Shown here: positions 20,459 through 31,642 of the stretch, piece by piece
Position numbering within the stretch: the first letter of the stretch is position 1
Layout: each line of letters starts with the position of its first letter
Assembly (NCBI RefSeq): GCF_004769525.1
Contig: NZ_RQFT01000012.1
Coordinates: forward strand, 442,001-506,000
Length of the DNA stretch: 64,000 bases
Direction of reading: 5' to 3'
Source of the DNA: Leptospira bouyouniensis
GTDB taxonomy: Bacteria > Spirochaetota > Leptospiria > Leptospirales > Leptospiraceae
Translations under genes and position numbers: made by a program
The notes under the pieces: generated by a model
The model's input: the letters and a program-made list of their open reading frames with translations, nothing else
Told to the model about the DNA's origin: nothing
Databases searched by the model: none

Positions 20459-21021
20459 TTCATTTTTTAGTCGTAGGGCTCGGAAACCCTGGAGAGAAAT
20501 ACAAAAACACTCGTCATAACATTGGTTTTATGATCTTAGATGTTTTAGCGAATCAATTTGGTGTAACATTCAAAGATGTCAAAAAATATGCTGAGACAAC
20601 ACATACTTGGGAAGGGGATAAAATCCATTTATTAAAACCATTGGAGTTTATGAACCTTTCGGGAAAAGCCACACAAACCCTTGCCAAACTCTACAAAATC
20701 CCACCCTCTCAAATCCTTGTGGTGCAAGATGAAGTGGACTTACCTTTTGGAAAAATCAAAAATAAAATCGGCGGAGGAACGGCAGGTCACAATGGTCTAA
20801 AAGACATCGTGGCAAAACTTGGATCACAAGACTTCCATCGGTTGCGTTTTGGTGTTGGCAAACCGGAAAAGGGGGGAATGGAAGTGGCTGATTTTGTTTT
20901 GCAAAATTTTAATGCAGAGGAACGTTCCCAACTTCCCACATTGATGGGAGAATCTATTTCTAAAATCGAAGATTGGGTGAAAACAAATCGTATCCTCATC
21001 CAAAAGGAATCCAAATCCTAA
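20455..21021 (+). CDS. pth: Peptidyl-tRNA hydrolase
   Basis: Pth recycles peptidyl-tRNAs released from stalled ribosomes. The 188 residues contain the family N-terminus VVGLGNPGEKYKNTRHNIGF with catalytic His, Asn in FMNLSG, and DEVDLPFGKIKNKIGGGTAGHNGL, the full signature. ATG overlaps the cimA stop as ATGA. It is of usual length for the bacterial family. Confidence 0.97.
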   Translation: MIHFLVVGLGNPGEKYKNTRHNIGFMILDVLANQFGVTFKDVKKYAETTHTWEGDKIHLLKPLEFMNLSGKATQTLAKLYKIPPSQILVVQDEVDLPFGKIKNKIGGGTAGHNGLKDIVAKLGSQDFHRLRFGVGKPEKGGMEVADFVLQNFNAEERSQLPTLMGESISKIEDWVKTNRILIQKESKS

Positions 21022-21086
21022 ATGAAAGTTCTAATCTTTGCACAATCGAATGGAAATTTACATCTATTCCAATCAGGATCCAAGTC

Positions 21087-21671
21087 ATGACCAAAGAAAA
21101 TGATCCATCGATCAATTTGAAACGTCTCATCATTCAAACTGTAGGCTCAATTGTCCTCGTGCTTGTGATCGTGTTTGGGCTCGCTTATTTCTTTAGAGCT
21201 GAGTTACTCGGATTTAGCGAACATTTTGTTCGGATCTTTGGTTATTTAGGTTTATTTTTTGGAATGATCCTTTCGGATAGTTTGCCTGCTTTTGTACCAC
21301 CAGATGCATTTTTAGTACTCGCCATCTCTGGGGAAATGGATCCAATACCGACCATCCTTTCGATGTCTATAGGAAGTATCATTGGTGGGAGTATCGCTTA
21401 TTGGATTGGTTTATACCTTATCCCACGTTTCCACTTGGGGCGCCAAATGGTACTCCATTATGAAGACAAACTTCTACCCTACATACGCAAATATGGATTC
21501 GGTGCAGTGGTTCTCAGTGCCCTCACTCCTATTCCCTATTCTTGGATGGCCTACACAGTCGGAACGTTTAAGATGCCGTTTCGATTGTTTTTACTTGGTT
21601 CTCTTTTTCGTTTTGTAAGAGTCTCTGTTTACTTTTATGCGATGTACATTGGTTGGATCACTGGAGGTTAA
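21087..21671 (+). CDS. DedA/VTT-domain membrane protein
   Basis: This 194-residue inner-membrane protein has an N-terminal membrane segment (residues ~12-35) and the VTT/SNARE-associated fold: FFGMILSDSLPAFVPPD, GSIIGGSIAYWIGLYL, and the characteristic A-L-T-P-I-P re-entrant motif. DedA-like proteins are linked to lipid scrambling and proton-dependent envelope homeostasis; the specific role here is unknown. The ATG at 21087 has AGGA eight bases upstream; an earlier in-frame start would overlap pth and add 38 unrelated residues. Confidence 0.85.
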   Translation: MTKENDPSINLKRLIIQTVGSIVLVLVIVFGLAYFFRAELLGFSEHFVRIFGYLGLFFGMILSDSLPAFVPPDAFLVLAISGEMDPIPTILSMSIGSIIGGSIAYWIGLYLIPRFHLGRQMVLHYEDKLLPYIRKYGFGAVVLSALTPIPYSWMAYTVGTFKMPFRLFLLGSLFRFVRVSVYFYAMYIGWITGG

Positions 21672-21672
21672 A

Positions 21673-21891
21673 ATGTCCGAAAATCGATTGTTTCCTAAGT
21701 CAGTGGATGAAGTGATTTTGGAAAAGGTAAGGTTTTTCTTTTTACCTGATCGAACAGCTGCCTTTGTGAAAAATCTCATCGATGGTAAGGTTTCTGAAAG
21801 ATCGCTTATCTGTTGCAATTCTGGCTGTGATGTTTGTAATGAAACAATATACAACTGTTATGTGGCTGTGAAAAAAGAATTGGATTTATAA
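21673..21891 (+). CDS. Small cysteine-rich conserved hypothetical protein
   Basis: A 72-residue protein with strong GGAGG site just before ATG 21673, one base after the DedA-like stop. Five Cys cluster near residues 48-62 in the pattern CC-x3-C-x2-C-x6-C, suggestive of metal binding or a redox site. There is no signal peptide, so it is probably cytoplasmic. I do not recognise the family. It lies between a DedA-like gene and rarA in one tight transcript. Confidence 0.72.
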   Translation: MSENRLFPKSVDEVILEKVRFFFLPDRTAAFVKNLIDGKVSERSLICCNSGCDVCNETIYNCYVAVKKELDL

Positions 21892-21895
21892 TCAT

Positions 21896-23155
21896 TTGGA
21901 TTCGCTTTTTGCAAATACGAAACAAGTGCCACTTGCACACCAAGTGCGACCAAAAACTTGGTCCGAATTTGTGGGGCAAACAAAGGTGGTATCTGCCCTT
22001 CGTTCCATCCAAAAACCAACTTCCATTTTATTTTATGGTCCACCAGGCACAGGGAAAACAACACTTGCCCATCTCCTGGCAGAGTCTTGGAAATTAGAAA
22101 AAAGATATTTGAGTTGTGTGACAAGTGGCGTGAAAGAAGTGCGCGAGGTTTTGGAAGAAGGAAAACGCCTCGGTACCATTGTCCTTTTTTTAGATGAGAT
22201 CCACAGATTCTCTTCTTCCCAACAAGATGCCTTACTCTCTTCGGTGGAAGAGGGCGAAATCATCCTCATTGCTGCGACGACAGAAAACCCAAGTTTTCGA
22301 GTGAATAAAGCACTCCTCTCCCGGATGTTTGTGTATCGACTCACCACTCTTACTGAAGAAGAAGAGGAAACAATTTTCACTTCTTGTTTGGAAAAACAAA
22401 ACTCCAAACGAACTATCCCAGAGGTCGTGAAAAGGGAACTCTTTCGGCGAAGTGCAGGGGATGCACGAAAACTCCTGGGGTATTTGGAACGAATTTTAAG
22501 TGCTACTGGTGAAGGAGATGAAGTCACGGAAGAAAAATTGTCCGTCATTCTTGGGGACACTCTTGTCACATACGATAAAAACAGTGAAAGCCATTACGAT
22601 ATCATCTCAGCCTTTATTAAGTCACTGCGGGGTAGTGATCCAGATGCGGCTTTATTTTATTTGGCATTGATGCTCGAGGGAGGAGAGGATCCACTGTTTA
22701 TCGCAAGGAGGCTTGTGATTTTTGCCAGTGAAGATGTAGGAAATGCCAGCGTCCATGCACTCCCCCTTGCCATTGCCACTTGGCAAGCCGTGGAACGGGT
22801 GGGTATGCCAGAAGGTAGGATTCCCCTCGGACAATGTACCACGTTTTTGGCCTCCGCACCTAAATCAAACGCAAGTTATGTGGCAATTAATGAAGCATTG
22901 GCTTTCGTAAAGGCAAGGAATAAGACGTTTCAGATCCCAAATCACATAAGGAATGCACCCACTGCCACTCATAAAAATGAAGGTGCTGGTGTTGGTTACA
23001 AATACCCTCATGATTTCCCAGGACATTTCCTGAAAGAACGATATTTCCCTGAGTCCTTTTATCCTAACCCACCATCCTTCTACGAACCCACAAACCAAGG
23101 GATGGAAAAAATGTTAAAGGAACAATTGGAAAGATTGTGGGGGGACCGGTATTGA
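21896..23155 (+). CDS. rarA: Replication-associated recombination AAA ATPase
   Basis: RarA (MgsA) is a clamp-loader-like AAA+ ATPase acting at stalled replication forks. The 419 residues include Walker A GPPGTGKTTLAH, Walker B LFLDEIHRFSSSQQD, sensor 1 AATTENPSF, an arginine finger region, and the C-terminal tetramerisation domain with GEDPLFIARRLVIFASED. The predicted start is TTG at 21896, four bases after the preceding stop; the conserved HQVRPKTWSEFVGQ N-terminus begins ~14 residues later. Confidence 0.95.
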   Translation: MDSLFANTKQVPLAHQVRPKTWSEFVGQTKVVSALRSIQKPTSILFYGPPGTGKTTLAHLLAESWKLEKRYLSCVTSGVKEVREVLEEGKRLGTIVLFLDEIHRFSSSQQDALLSSVEEGEIILIAATTENPSFRVNKALLSRMFVYRLTTLTEEEEETIFTSCLEKQNSKRTIPEVVKRELFRRSAGDARKLLGYLERILSATGEGDEVTEEKLSVILGDTLVTYDKNSESHYDIISAFIKSLRGSDPDAALFYLALMLEGGEDPLFIARRLVIFASEDVGNASVHALPLAIATWQAVERVGMPEGRIPLGQCTTFLASAPKSNASYVAINEALAFVKARNKTFQIPNHIRNAPTATHKNEGAGVGYKYPHDFPGHFLKERYFPESFYPNPPSFYEPTNQGMEKMLKEQLERLWGDRY

Positions 23156-23233
23156 GAGTTTATCTCAAAAATTGGACTTCCTGCCTCAAATCTAGAAAAA
23201 TACGCGAAAACAAAGGGGAAATTCTTTCTCATC

Positions 23234-23239
23234 TTGACA
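23234..23239 (+). promoter_or_regulatory. Possible -35 element upstream of the nuo operon
   Basis: A consensus TTGACA lies in the ~115-base gap between rarA and nuoA, the only sizeable gap before the complex I operon. No good -10 hexamer is visible at the matching distance, so this is only a candidate. Confidence 0.2.
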
Positions 23240-23270
23240 ACTAAACCCTTTCGTGAGAGCATTTTCATAC

Positions 23271-23648
23271 ATGGGATCCGCACCGGATAGTTTTGCACCA
23301 ATCCTCTTACAACTTATGCTCGGAGTCGGTTTCTCCGCTCTGATCTTATCACTTGCCTTTCTTTTAAACCCAAAGAAAAAATCAAAACCACAAGATACCT
23401 TTGAATGTGGTGTGACGTATTATGGAGATGCGAGAGGGCTTTTTAACATCAAGTTTTACTTAGTGGCAGTCCTTTTTATCCTGTTTGATATAGAGGCAGT
23501 TTTCCTTTACCCATGGGCTGTGAATTTAATTGGGTTTAAGGAAGCGGGACTCGGAACGTTTTTTCTTTTCGAAATGTTTTTCTTTTTACTCATCCTTGTG
23601 GTGGGTCTATATTATATCTGGAAAAAAGGAGCACTGGAATGGGATTAA
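23271..23648 (+). CDS. nuoA: NADH-quinone oxidoreductase subunit A
   Basis: A three-helix membrane subunit of respiratory complex I. Family hallmarks are the [20 protein letters not shown] loop with its Cys and the conserved acidic [13 protein letters not shown] chose ATG 23271 (125 residues); a GTG at 23253 would add six residues. It is the first gene of a twelve-gene run and overlaps nuoB by ten bases. Confidence 0.96.
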   Translation: MGSAPDSFAPILLQLMLGVGFSALILSLAFLLNPKKKSKPQDTFECGVTYYGDARGLFNIKFYLVAVLFILFDIEAVFLYPWAVNLIGFKEAGLGTFFLFEMFFFLLILVVGLYYIWKKGALEWD

Positions 23649-24199
23649 CAGAAACACTCTCCAAACCCGGTGAAATGTTTGGTGACATGTTCCAAGTTGC
23701 CACACTCGACAATGTGGTTCAGTGGGGGCAAAGTTTTTCTTTGTGGCCGTATCCTTTTGCCACCGCTTGTTGTGGAATTGAATACATGAGCACTGCTTGT
23801 GCAGATTATGACATTGCTCGATTTGGTGCCGAAAGACCTTCTTTTTCTCCACGCCAAGCGGATATGATTTTAGTACTCGGAACCATTACTTATAAAATGG
23901 CTCCCGTATTACGCCAGATATACGACCAATTAGCGGAACCAAAATTTGTGATCTCTGTGGGGGCTTGCGCTTCCTCAGGTGGAATGTTTCACACCTATGG
24001 TGTGTTACAAGGTGTTGATCGAATTTTACCTGTAGATGTGTACGTTCCTGGTTGCCCACCAAGACCAGAAGCAATCCTTGATGCCCTTGTGAAATTACAA
24101 AAAAAAGTCCAAACCCAAGGTTTGGAAGCTCGCCGCCAAGAAGTCATGAAAAAGATCCAAGAGATCAATGAACGAAACAAACCCCTCGTAGTGGCATGA
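23639..24199 (+). CDS. nuoB: NADH-quinone oxidoreductase subunit B
   Basis: NuoB holds the terminal N2 [4Fe-4S] cluster next to the quinone site. The tandem Cys44-Cys45 ([10 protein letters not shown]) and later Cys in [10 protein letters not shown] and [10 protein letters not shown] are all present in the 186 residues. The start overlaps nuoA and the stop overlaps the nuoC start (ATGA), indicating tight coupling. Confidence 0.97.
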   Translation: MGLTETLSKPGEMFGDMFQVATLDNVVQWGQSFSLWPYPFATACCGIEYMSTACADYDIARFGAERPSFSPRQADMILVLGTITYKMAPVLRQIYDQLAEPKFVISVGACASSGGMFHTYGVLQGVDRILPVDVYVPGCPPRPEAILDALVKLQKKVQTQGLEARRQEVMKKIQEINERNKPLVVA

Positions 24200-24711
24200 A
24201 CGAAACGATTACCCAATTCCTTAATTCCAGATTTCCTGATAGTTTACTCCCGCAAAGGGACATAAACACAAATTTACTTTTCTTTAGTATTCGCAAGGAG
24301 AAACTACCAGACGTTGTACTGGCATTAAAAGAAGAGTTAGGATTTCACTTTTTAAATGACCTAACGTCTGTTGATTGGCTTGGGAAACGAGAGCCTAGGT
24401 TTGAAGTCTTATACTTATTGCGTTCACCCAAACATGGACATTTCCGAGTGCAGTTAAGGGTTCCAGTAGGGGAAGGGGAATCCGTTCCGAGTCTTTCTAA
24501 CATTTTCCCTGCGGCCAATTGGCCCGAACGTGAAGTATTCGATCTGATGGGAATCCCATTTTCAGGACACCCGAGAATGGAACGACTTATCATGCCTGAT
24601 AACTTTGTAGGACACCCTCTCCGAAAAGACTATCCACTCGAAGGCCCAGGCCAAGATTACCTCATCGAAGATCTACTGACCATTCACGTGAAAGAGGATA
24701 TTACCGAGTAA
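24196..24711 (+). CDS. nuoC: NADH-quinone oxidoreductase subunit C
   Basis: A 171-residue peripheral-arm subunit with the 30-kDa subunit signature [21 protein letters not shown] and the [14 protein letters not shown] end. It is separate from NuoD rather than fused. ATGA overlap with nuoB. Confidence 0.95.
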   Translation: MNETITQFLNSRFPDSLLPQRDINTNLLFFSIRKEKLPDVVLALKEELGFHFLNDLTSVDWLGKREPRFEVLYLLRSPKHGHFRVQLRVPVGEGESVPSLSNIFPAANWPEREVFDLMGIPFSGHPRMERLIMPDNFVGHPLRKDYPLEGPGQDYLIEDLLTIHVKEDITE

Positions 24712-24727
24712 CCGGTTAACAATCATT

Positions 24728-25948
24728 ATGGTAATGTACGAAAAAACAGCCGAACATTTCGGCCAAAAATTCAAAGACCTCCCAGAAGGCCATTTACTTG
24801 TCAACTTAGGGCCAAGTCATCCTGCCACTCATGGAATTTTACAAAACGTAATCCAAATTGATGGGGAACGTGTGGTGGATACCGAGTCTGTGATAGGGTA
24901 TGTGCACCGTTGTTTTGAAAAGTTAGGCGAACGGTACGACTACAATCAGTTTTTGGTTTGTACCGATCGGATGAACTATGTATCCACTCCTCTGAACAAC
25001 ATTGGATGGATCCTAACCGTTGAAAAAATGATGCAAATCCAAGTTCCGGATCGCGTCACTTATGTGCGTATGATTATTTCCGAACTGTCTCGGATTATGG
25101 ACCATATCATTTGTAACGGAATTATGGGTGTGGATCTTGGGGCTTTTTCTGGTCTTTTACATTTATTTCACCACCGCGAAAACATTTATCAAATTTTAGA
25201 AAAACTAACTGGGGCGCGCCTCACGACAACGTTTTGCCGTGTGGGGGGAATGGAACGTGATATTTATCCAGAGTTCCAATCCGAAATCAAAATCATTTTA
25301 AAAGGCTTAAAACCAGCGTTAGATGAATTCGAAGAACTGCTGATCCGTAACAAAATCTTCAATGAAAGGACAAAAGGCATAGGTGGGATCTCAGCGGAAC
25401 GTGCCATTGCTTATGGATTTTCGGGTCCCAATTTACGCGCAGCTGGTGTTCCTTGGGACGTGAGAAAAGACGATCCTTATATGTTTTACGATCAAGTAAA
25501 CTTTGACATCCCCGTAGGAGAAGACGGATCAGCTCTTGACCGAACTCTCGTGCGAATGGAAGAGATGCGCCAGTCCATGCGGATCATCGAACAACTGATT
25601 GATGGGATACCAGAAGGACCATACCATGCGGATGTTCCTCATGCATTCCTTCCTCCAAAAGACCGTGTCTACAACAATATGGAAGAACTTATTTACCATT
25701 TTAAAATCATCATGCATGGTGTGAAAGTTCCTCCAGGGGAATACTACCATGCCACAGAAGCTGCCAATGGGGAACTAGGATTTTATGTAGTTTCTGAAGG
25801 GGAAAAATCACCTTGGCGGGTGCATGTGAGGCGGCCTTGTTTTTGGTACTACCAAGCCTTCCCGGAAATGGTGAAAGGTGGACTTTTGGCTGATACTATT
25901 GCTACCATGTCATCACTTAATGTCATTGCAGGGGAGCTTGATTGTTAA
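24728..25948 (+). CDS. nuoD: NADH-quinone oxidoreductase subunit D
   Basis: The 49-kDa subunit that, with NuoB, forms the quinone pocket. The 406 residues include the [12 protein letters not shown] motif with quinone-site His, [12 protein letters not shown], and the C-terminal end VIAGELDC typical of the family. It starts 16 bases after nuoC; ATG 24734 is an alternative two codons later. Confidence 0.97.
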   Translation: MVMYEKTAEHFGQKFKDLPEGHLLVNLGPSHPATHGILQNVIQIDGERVVDTESVIGYVHRCFEKLGERYDYNQFLVCTDRMNYVSTPLNNIGWILTVEKMMQIQVPDRVTYVRMIISELSRIMDHIICNGIMGVDLGAFSGLLHLFHHRENIYQILEKLTGARLTTTFCRVGGMERDIYPEFQSEIKIILKGLKPALDEFEELLIRNKIFNERTKGIGGISAERAIAYGFSGPNLRAAGVPWDVRKDDPYMFYDQVNFDIPVGEDGSALDRTLVRMEEMRQSMRIIEQLIDGIPEGPYHADVPHAFLPPKDRVYNNMEELIYHFKIIMHGVKVPPGEYYHATEAANGELGFYVVSEGEKSPWRVHVRRPCFWYYQAFPEMVKGGLLADTIATMSSLNVIAGELDC

Positions 25949-26436
25949 TGGCGTATCAATTTTCACAAGAATCAGAAAAAAGATTCCAAAGGCTTATCCC
26001 ACAATTCCCAAGTAAACGTTCCCTTATCCTTCCTTGTTTGTTTTTATTGCAAGCTGACAAAGGTTTTGTGGACACAGAAGGGATGCAGTACATCGCCGAT
26101 CGGATTGGTGAGCCAGTATCCCTTGCTCATGTACATGGTGTGGCAACGTTTTATACCATGTACAACAAAAAACCAGTTGGGAAATTTCATATCCAAATCT
26201 GTGCGAATATTTCTTGTTACTTGGCAGGCTCCGATTCCATTACCGAACATGTTTGTTCCAAATTGGGTATTGAAAAAGGAGAAACCACAAAAGACAAAAA
26301 GTACACTGTGGATGAAGTGCAGTGTCTTGGCGCTTGTGGTTTTGGTCCTGTGGCACAAATCAATGACAAATACTATGAAAATTTAACTCCAGAATCCATC
26401 GAAAAGATTCTTTCTGAATTGGAAAAAGAAGGATAA
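25948..26436 (+). CDS. nuoE: NADH-quinone oxidoreductase subunit E
   Basis: The thioredoxin-like 24-kDa subunit with a [2Fe-2S] cluster; ligands are visible in CANISC and CLGAC. I place the start at the ATG that overlaps the nuoD stop (TAATG), 162 residues. A TTG at 25942 has the GGGGAG site at better spacing and would add two residues. Confidence 0.95.
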   Translation: MAYQFSQESEKRFQRLIPQFPSKRSLILPCLFLLQADKGFVDTEGMQYIADRIGEPVSLAHVHGVATFYTMYNKKPVGKFHIQICANISCYLAGSDSITEHVCSKLGIEKGETTKDKKYTVDEVQCLGACGFGPVAQINDKYYENLTPESIEKILSELEKEG

Positions 26437-26437
26437 C

Positions 26438-27709
26438 ATGGGACTTAAAACTTTACTCACAACACATATCAATGCAACTGATTCACACACTTTGAAACAT
26501 TACCAATCTGTGGGTGGATATGAGAGTTTAAAAAAGGTCCTCTCGGAAATGACCGCCGAACAAATTGTAAACGACGTTAAAAATTCTGGCCTTCGAGGAC
26601 GAGGTGGGGCAGGGTTTCCAACAGGTAACAAATGGGGATTCATTCCAAAAACTGACAAACCAAAGTATTTAATTTGTAATGGGGACGAAGGGGAACCAGG
26701 TACATTCAAAGACCGGATGCTCATCGAACGTTTCCCGCATATGCTCATCGAAGGGATGGCGATTGCGGCAAAGGCGATTGACTCCCACCAAGGGTATATT
26801 TACATCCGAGGTGAATTCCACAAAGGAATCCGGATTGTGGAAACAGCAGTGGAAGAAGCTTACAAAGCAGGACTTCTTGGCAAAAATATTTTGGGCCTTG
26901 GGTATGATTTTGATTTAGCTGTGTATTCGGGTGCGGGTGCTTATATCTGCGGGGAAGAGTCGGCTCTTATCAATTCACTCGAAGGCCGGAGGGGCCACCC
27001 ACGTTTGAAACCTCCTTTTCCTGCAGTTTCAGGACTTTATGCTTGCCCAACTGTTGTGAACAATGTCGAAACATTTTGTAACGTCCCACATATCATCCGT
27101 ATGACGGGAGAAGAATACAAAAAAATTGGAACAGAAAAATCTCCTGGCACAAGGCTCTTTGCTGTGAGTGGGCACGTTAAAAAACCAGGGATTTATGAAG
27201 TGGAAATGGGAACTCCGATGAAGGAGCTCATTTTCGACATCTGTGGTGGAATCAAAAACGATAAGTCATTAAAAGCAGTGATCCCTGGGGGAAGTTCGTC
27301 TCCGATCCTTACATCTGAGGAAGCCATGACTGCAACGATGGATTATGAATCCATTGCTTCCCTCAAATCCATGTTAGGTTCGGGAGCAGTGATCATCCTT
27401 TCAGAAGAAGCAGACCTTGTGGAAACGACATACAGATTAGCTGAATTTTATTCACATGAATCTTGTGGGCAGTGTACTCCTTGTCGCGAAGGAACACATT
27501 GGGTCAAAGACCTCCTTCACAAAATCAAAAAGGGAGAAGGAACAGAAAAAGATGTAGAACTCATCTTTTCCCTCTCAAGGAATATGGAAGGTGGCACCAC
27601 CATTTGTCCGTTAGCGGATGCATGTGTGATGGCAGTTCGGCCAACCATGACGAAATTTAAGGAAGAGTTTTCTCTTCGATTGAAAAAGGAAGTGAGTGTT
27701 TCTCACTAA
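26438..27709 (+). CDS. nuoF: NADH-quinone oxidoreductase subunit F
   Basis: The NADH- and FMN-binding 51-kDa subunit. NADH/FMN motifs [16 protein letters not shown] and [14 protein letters not shown] are intact, as is the N3 [4Fe-4S] motif [12 protein letters not shown] with a distal Cys in TTICPLAD. 423 residues; AAGGA site just upstream of ATG. nuoH follows after only 15 bases, so nuoG is absent at its usual place. Confidence 0.97.
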   Translation: MGLKTLLTTHINATDSHTLKHYQSVGGYESLKKVLSEMTAEQIVNDVKNSGLRGRGGAGFPTGNKWGFIPKTDKPKYLICNGDEGEPGTFKDRMLIERFPHMLIEGMAIAAKAIDSHQGYIYIRGEFHKGIRIVETAVEEAYKAGLLGKNILGLGYDFDLAVYSGAGAYICGEESALINSLEGRRGHPRLKPPFPAVSGLYACPTVVNNVETFCNVPHIIRMTGEEYKKIGTEKSPGTRLFAVSGHVKKPGIYEVEMGTPMKELIFDICGGIKNDKSLKAVIPGGSSSPILTSEEAMTATMDYESIASLKSMLGSGAVIILSEEADLVETTYRLAEFYSHESCGQCTPCREGTHWVKDLLHKIKKGEGTEKDVELIFSLSRNMEGGTTICPLADACVMAVRPTMTKFKEEFSLRLKKEVSVSH

Positions 27710-27724
27710 AGGTCACCAAAACAT

Positions 27725-28795
27725 ATGGACTGGGCTTTAATTCTTGCTTGGGGGATCAAAATCCTCTCATTATTTTTTGTAATTCTTACGGGTGTGGCAT
27801 ATTACACTCTCGCAGAACGGAAGTTTGCTGGATTTATCCAAGATAGACCCGGCCCAAACCGAGCTGGCCCTTTTGGAATTTTTCAACCATTAGCAGATGG
27901 GATAAAGTTTATCGCCAAAGAAGAAATTTTCCCTAAAAATGTTTCCAAAGGGATGTATCTTCTTGCACCTACTATCTCCATGACATGTGCGATTATGGCT
28001 TGGGCTGTGATTCCATTTGGTGGAACACTTCCTGCACCAGAGTGGCTTACGACACTCACTGGTGTTGCTACCATCGACTTACAAATTGCAAACCCAGATT
28101 CTGGGGTATTGTACATGCTTGCGATTTCTTCTCTTTCCGTTTATGGAATTATGATTGCTGGTTGGTCAAGTAACAACAAATATTCGTTACTCGGTGGTGT
28201 TCGTTCCACAGCACAGATGATCAGTTATGAACTTCCGATGGGGCTTTCGATTGTTGCGATTGTGATTATGACTGGTTCATTAAAACTCACTGATATCAGT
28301 GACTCCCAAAAAGAAATGTGGAATATCCTTTCACCTCCAGGTTTTGTTGCGTTTTTTATCTATGTAACGGCTATGTTTGCAGAAACCAACCGGTTACCTT
28401 TTGATTTGGCGGAAGCTGAATCGGAACTTGTGGTTGGGTTTCATACAGAGTATGGAGCTTTTAAGTTTGCCCTTTTCTTTTTGGCAGAATACATGAATAT
28501 GATTACCATGTCCTGCCTTACCACCTTACTATTTTTTGGTGGCTACAATGTTCCCTTCCAAATAGGGGCTGGTTCGAAATACCAAGCATTTATTGGTCTC
28601 GGGTTTTTTATCGTAAAAGTTTTGTTTTTTGCCTTTTTGTTCATTTGGGTGCGTTGGACTCTTCCTCGGTTTCGTTATGACCAGTTAATGAAACTCGGTT
28701 GGAAAAAAATGATCCCTTGGGGGCTTTTTGTTGTGATGTTTGCATCCATTTACACAGTGTATTGGAAAGAAGGATGGATGAAATTATTTATATGA
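27725..28795 (+). CDS. nuoH: NADH-quinone oxidoreductase subunit H
   Basis: The ND1-type membrane subunit that helps form the quinone chamber. The 356 residues contain [20 protein letters not shown] and [18 protein letters not shown], both diagnostic, and about eight membrane helices. It follows nuoF directly, and nuoI is not downstream. Confidence 0.97.
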   Translation: MDWALILAWGIKILSLFFVILTGVAYYTLAERKFAGFIQDRPGPNRAGPFGIFQPLADGIKFIAKEEIFPKNVSKGMYLLAPTISMTCAIMAWAVIPFGGTLPAPEWLTTLTGVATIDLQIANPDSGVLYMLAISSLSVYGIMIAGWSSNNKYSLLGGVRSTAQMISYELPMGLSIVAIVIMTGSLKLTDISDSQKEMWNILSPPGFVAFFIYVTAMFAETNRLPFDLAEAESELVVGFHTEYGAFKFALFFLAEYMNMITMSCLTTLLFFGGYNVPFQIGAGSKYQAFIGLGFFIVKVLFFAFLFIWVRWTLPRFRYDQLMKLGWKKMIPWGLFVVMFASIYTVYWKEGWMKLFI

Positions 28796-29391
28796 ATCTA
28801 GAAACCTCACCATCACTTTTATTATTTGTATTTTTTGGAACTGTGACTGTAATCACGGCTCTTAGTGTGATCTTCCAAAAAAACCCTGTGGTATCAGCAG
28901 TTTCCCTAGTGTTTACTTTTTTTTCTCTCGCTGGAATTTATGGTATCATGGGTGCGTTGTTTATTGCCACCATGCAGGTGTTAGTGTATGCAGGTGCCAT
29001 TATGGTGCTTGTTGTTTTTGTTCTCATGTTACTTTCCCAAAGGGCAGAAACAATGTCGCGTTATCGCAAACACCCGATTCGTTTGGTATTACTCTCTGTT
29101 TTTGTGCTTGGATTTTTTTTCCTACTATATTCGGCACTCACTACAGGTGTACCCCATACGGAACAAATGGGAAAAGGTTATGAGAATGCAGAGTACTCAT
29201 TTCCCATACAAGGAACATCCACAGTGAATGCGAAAGGAAACGTTGCAACTGTTGGGGCATCAACGTATTTGGATTACCTTTTGCCATTTGAGATGATATC
29301 AATTTTGTTACTCGTGGCAGTCCTTGGGGCAGTGATCCTTGCCAAAAAGAAACTCACGGAAGTGGACCAAACAAAGGATACAGTTTTATGA
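28792..29391 (+). CDS. nuoJ: NADH-quinone oxidoreductase subunit J
   Basis: The ND6-type membrane subunit, 199 residues, five hydrophobic segments, with the conserved [18 protein letters not shown] favour the ATG at 28792 because it overlaps the nuoH stop; ATG 28774 would add six residues but the purine-rich AAGAAGG directly abuts it. It overlaps nuoK by four bases. Confidence 0.93.
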   Translation: MNLETSPSLLLFVFFGTVTVITALSVIFQKNPVVSAVSLVFTFFSLAGIYGIMGALFIATMQVLVYAGAIMVLVVFVLMLLSQRAETMSRYRKHPIRLVLLSVFVLGFFFLLYSALTTGVPHTEQMGKGYENAEYSFPIQGTSTVNAKGNVATVGASTYLDYLLPFEMISILLLVAVLGAVILAKKKLTEVDQTKDTVL

Positions 29392-29708
29392 ATCCAGTTA
29401 TCGGCGGAATCCCCGTTCAATACCTTCTAGGCCTAGCCGGAATTCTTTTCTCCATCGGGGTGCTCGGAGTTCTCATCAGACGTAATATTGTGATTATTTT
29501 TATGTCAGTGGAACTCATCTTAAACTCCGTGAATTTAGTCTTTGTTACCTTTTCCAAAGCCTTATCACATATCAATGGGGAAACCATTGTTTTCTTTGTG
29601 ATGGCAATTGCTGCTGCAGAAGCTGCGGTGGGGTTAGCCCTTGTGATCGCGATTTTTCGGCATAAAAAATCCACCAATGTGGATGAACTCCAATCGATGA
29701 GATGGTAA
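29388..29708 (+). CDS. nuoK: NADH-quinone oxidoreductase subunit K
   Basis: The small ND4L-type three-helix subunit, 106 residues, with the two conserved membrane Glu residues of the proton path ([14 protein letters not shown] and [13 protein letters not shown]). ATGA overlap with nuoJ. Confidence 0.97.
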   Translation: MNPVIGGIPVQYLLGLAGILFSIGVLGVLIRRNIVIIFMSVELILNSVNLVFVTFSKALSHINGETIVFFVMAIAAAEAAVGLALVIAIFRHKKSTNVDELQSMRW

Positions 29709-29712
29709 TCCT

Positions 29713-31641
29713 ATGTTAGATTTATTTCCAATTGTTGTCCTTCTCCCTCTCCTTGGTTTTTTGCATAATGGTCTATTAAAAGATAAGATCCCACATCGAT
29801 TTGCAGGTGCCATCGGAACCTTGGCAGTTTTCATCCCATTTCTCATCACCTTAGGTGCGTTTAATGAGTTTAATCCAATAGAACGAACTGCACCTCATTT
29901 AGTTCCAGTGTTTGATTGGATTGTGATTGGAAATTTTAAATCCTCCTTTGGTTATCAAATAGACCAACTATCTTTGTACATGACCCTTATTATCACAGGC
30001 ATTGGATCCCTTATCCATTTGTATTCGATGGGGTATATGAAGGGAAACAAAGGATACAATCGATTTTTCGCTTATCTTAATCTTTTTATCTTTTGTATGT
30101 TAAACCTTGTCCTTAGTGACAATTTAGTGTTAACCTTTCTTGGCTGGGAAGGAGTAGGGCTTGCTTCCTACTTACTCATTGGTTTTGATTTTGACAAAGC
30201 ATCAGCTGCCGAAGCAGGGATGAAAGCTTTTATCCTCAATCGGATTGGAGATGTTGGTTTTATTTTAGGAACTGGATTTCTTTTTTGGTTAGGTGGTAGT
30301 TTGCAATACCTAACCTTACAAACCAACTTGAATGGGCTTGGTATTTTCTCTGAGTATGCTAATCTCATTGCACTATTTTTTTTCATTGCTGCTATGGGAA
30401 AATCAGCACAAATCCCACTTTATGTTTGGTTGCCGGATGCGATGGCCGGTCCTACTCCTGTTTCGGCGCTTATCCATGCGGCAACGATGGTGACAGCTGG
30501 AGTTTTTCTCATTGTCCGACTTAATTTTGTATTTTACCTTGCTCCCGATACTTCTTTTTTCATTGCTTGTATTGGAGCATCAACGGCACTATTTGCTGCA
30601 ACCATTGGACTTTTACAAAACGATATTAAAAAAATCTTAGCGTATTCCACCGTATCCCAGTTAGGTTTTATGTTCCTTGCGATGGGAAGTATGAGTTATG
30701 TAGCAGGTCTTTTCCATTTGATGACACATGCTTTTTTTAAGGCATTACTCTTCCTCGGTGCAGGTTCCGTGATCCACGCCCTCCACCATGAACAAAATAT
30801 CAAACATATGGGAAAGTTATTTGGTAAAATCAAAGTCACATCGATCACATTTTTACTTGGAACTTTGGCCATCGCTGGGTTTTTTCCTTTCTCTGGATTT
30901 TTCTCAAAAGATTTGATTTTAGAAAAAACATACAGCTATGGAGCGTTTGGTTCTGTGCTTTGGACTGTCGGAGTGGTTGCTGCTTTTTTCACTTCGTTTT
31001 ATATGTTCCGTCTTGTGTTTGTTGTATTTTTTGGAAAAGACAATACTGACTCACACCATAAAATCCATGAATCCCCATGGACCATGACCTTTCCACTTGT
31101 GATCCTTGCGATAGGCGCTGTGTTTGTTGGATTCTTGCAAACTCCACATTTTTTCCTACATATTGATTCCTTGGAACAATATTTTGCTCCTGTGTTACGT
31201 AGTGGTTTAGAGTTAGCGACCGAAAATGGAACTCTCGTCAAACATATGGAACTCACTCATGACGTTGAGTTTACATTGGCAATGTTTTCTCTTGGAGTTG
31301 CAAGTGTTGGTCTTATTATAGCATATTGGGTCTACCAAAAGAAACAAAGTCAGGTTCTCGAAGAACACACTGGGTTTCGAAAAATCCTTTTTCACAAATA
31401 CTACATTGATGAGCTCTATGATTTGTTTTTTGTAAAACCATATGTATTTGTTTCAAAGCTGATCGCATATACAATTGATACAAAAATCTTAGATCGTTTT
31501 TTCATTGGGATTGGTGGAAGTTTTGGTGTGATCGCAAATGGACTGAGAAGATTACAATCAGGGTTTATTGGAGATTATGCATTGTATGTAGTTCTCGGTA
31601 CGTTTTGTATCTTGGTGTATTTGTTAACTAGGGGGGTGTAA
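29713..31641 (+). CDS. nuoL: NADH-quinone oxidoreductase subunit L
   Basis: A 642-residue antiporter-like proton-pumping subunit with the ND5 lateral helix at the C-terminus. Diagnostic motifs are FLGWEGVGLASYLLIGF and MGKSAQIPLYVWLPDAMAGP, then LIHAATMVTAGVFL and THAFFKALLFLGAGSVIH. Four bases after nuoK. Confidence 0.97.
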   Translation: MLDLFPIVVLLPLLGFLHNGLLKDKIPHRFAGAIGTLAVFIPFLITLGAFNEFNPIERTAPHLVPVFDWIVIGNFKSSFGYQIDQLSLYMTLIITGIGSLIHLYSMGYMKGNKGYNRFFAYLNLFIFCMLNLVLSDNLVLTFLGWEGVGLASYLLIGFDFDKASAAEAGMKAFILNRIGDVGFILGTGFLFWLGGSLQYLTLQTNLNGLGIFSEYANLIALFFFIAAMGKSAQIPLYVWLPDAMAGPTPVSALIHAATMVTAGVFLIVRLNFVFYLAPDTSFFIACIGASTALFAATIGLLQNDIKKILAYSTVSQLGFMFLAMGSMSYVAGLFHLMTHAFFKALLFLGAGSVIHALHHEQNIKHMGKLFGKIKVTSITFLLGTLAIAGFFPFSGFFSKDLILEKTYSYGAFGSVLWTVGVVAAFFTSFYMFRLVFVVFFGKDNTDSHHKIHESPWTMTFPLVILAIGAVFVGFLQTPHFFLHIDSLEQYFAPVLRSGLELATENGTLVKHMELTHDVEFTLAMFSLGVASVGLIIAYWVYQKKQSQVLEEHTGFRKILFHKYYIDELYDLFFVKPYVFVSKLIAYTIDTKILDRFFIGIGGSFGVIANGLRRLQSGFIGDYALYVVLGTFCILVYLLTRGV

Positions 31642-31642
31642 G

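Noticed and set aside
22033..22569. 178-codon open frame antisense to rarA
   Set aside because: It lies fully inside the conserved rarA coding region and has Ser/Arg-rich composition of a mirror frame.
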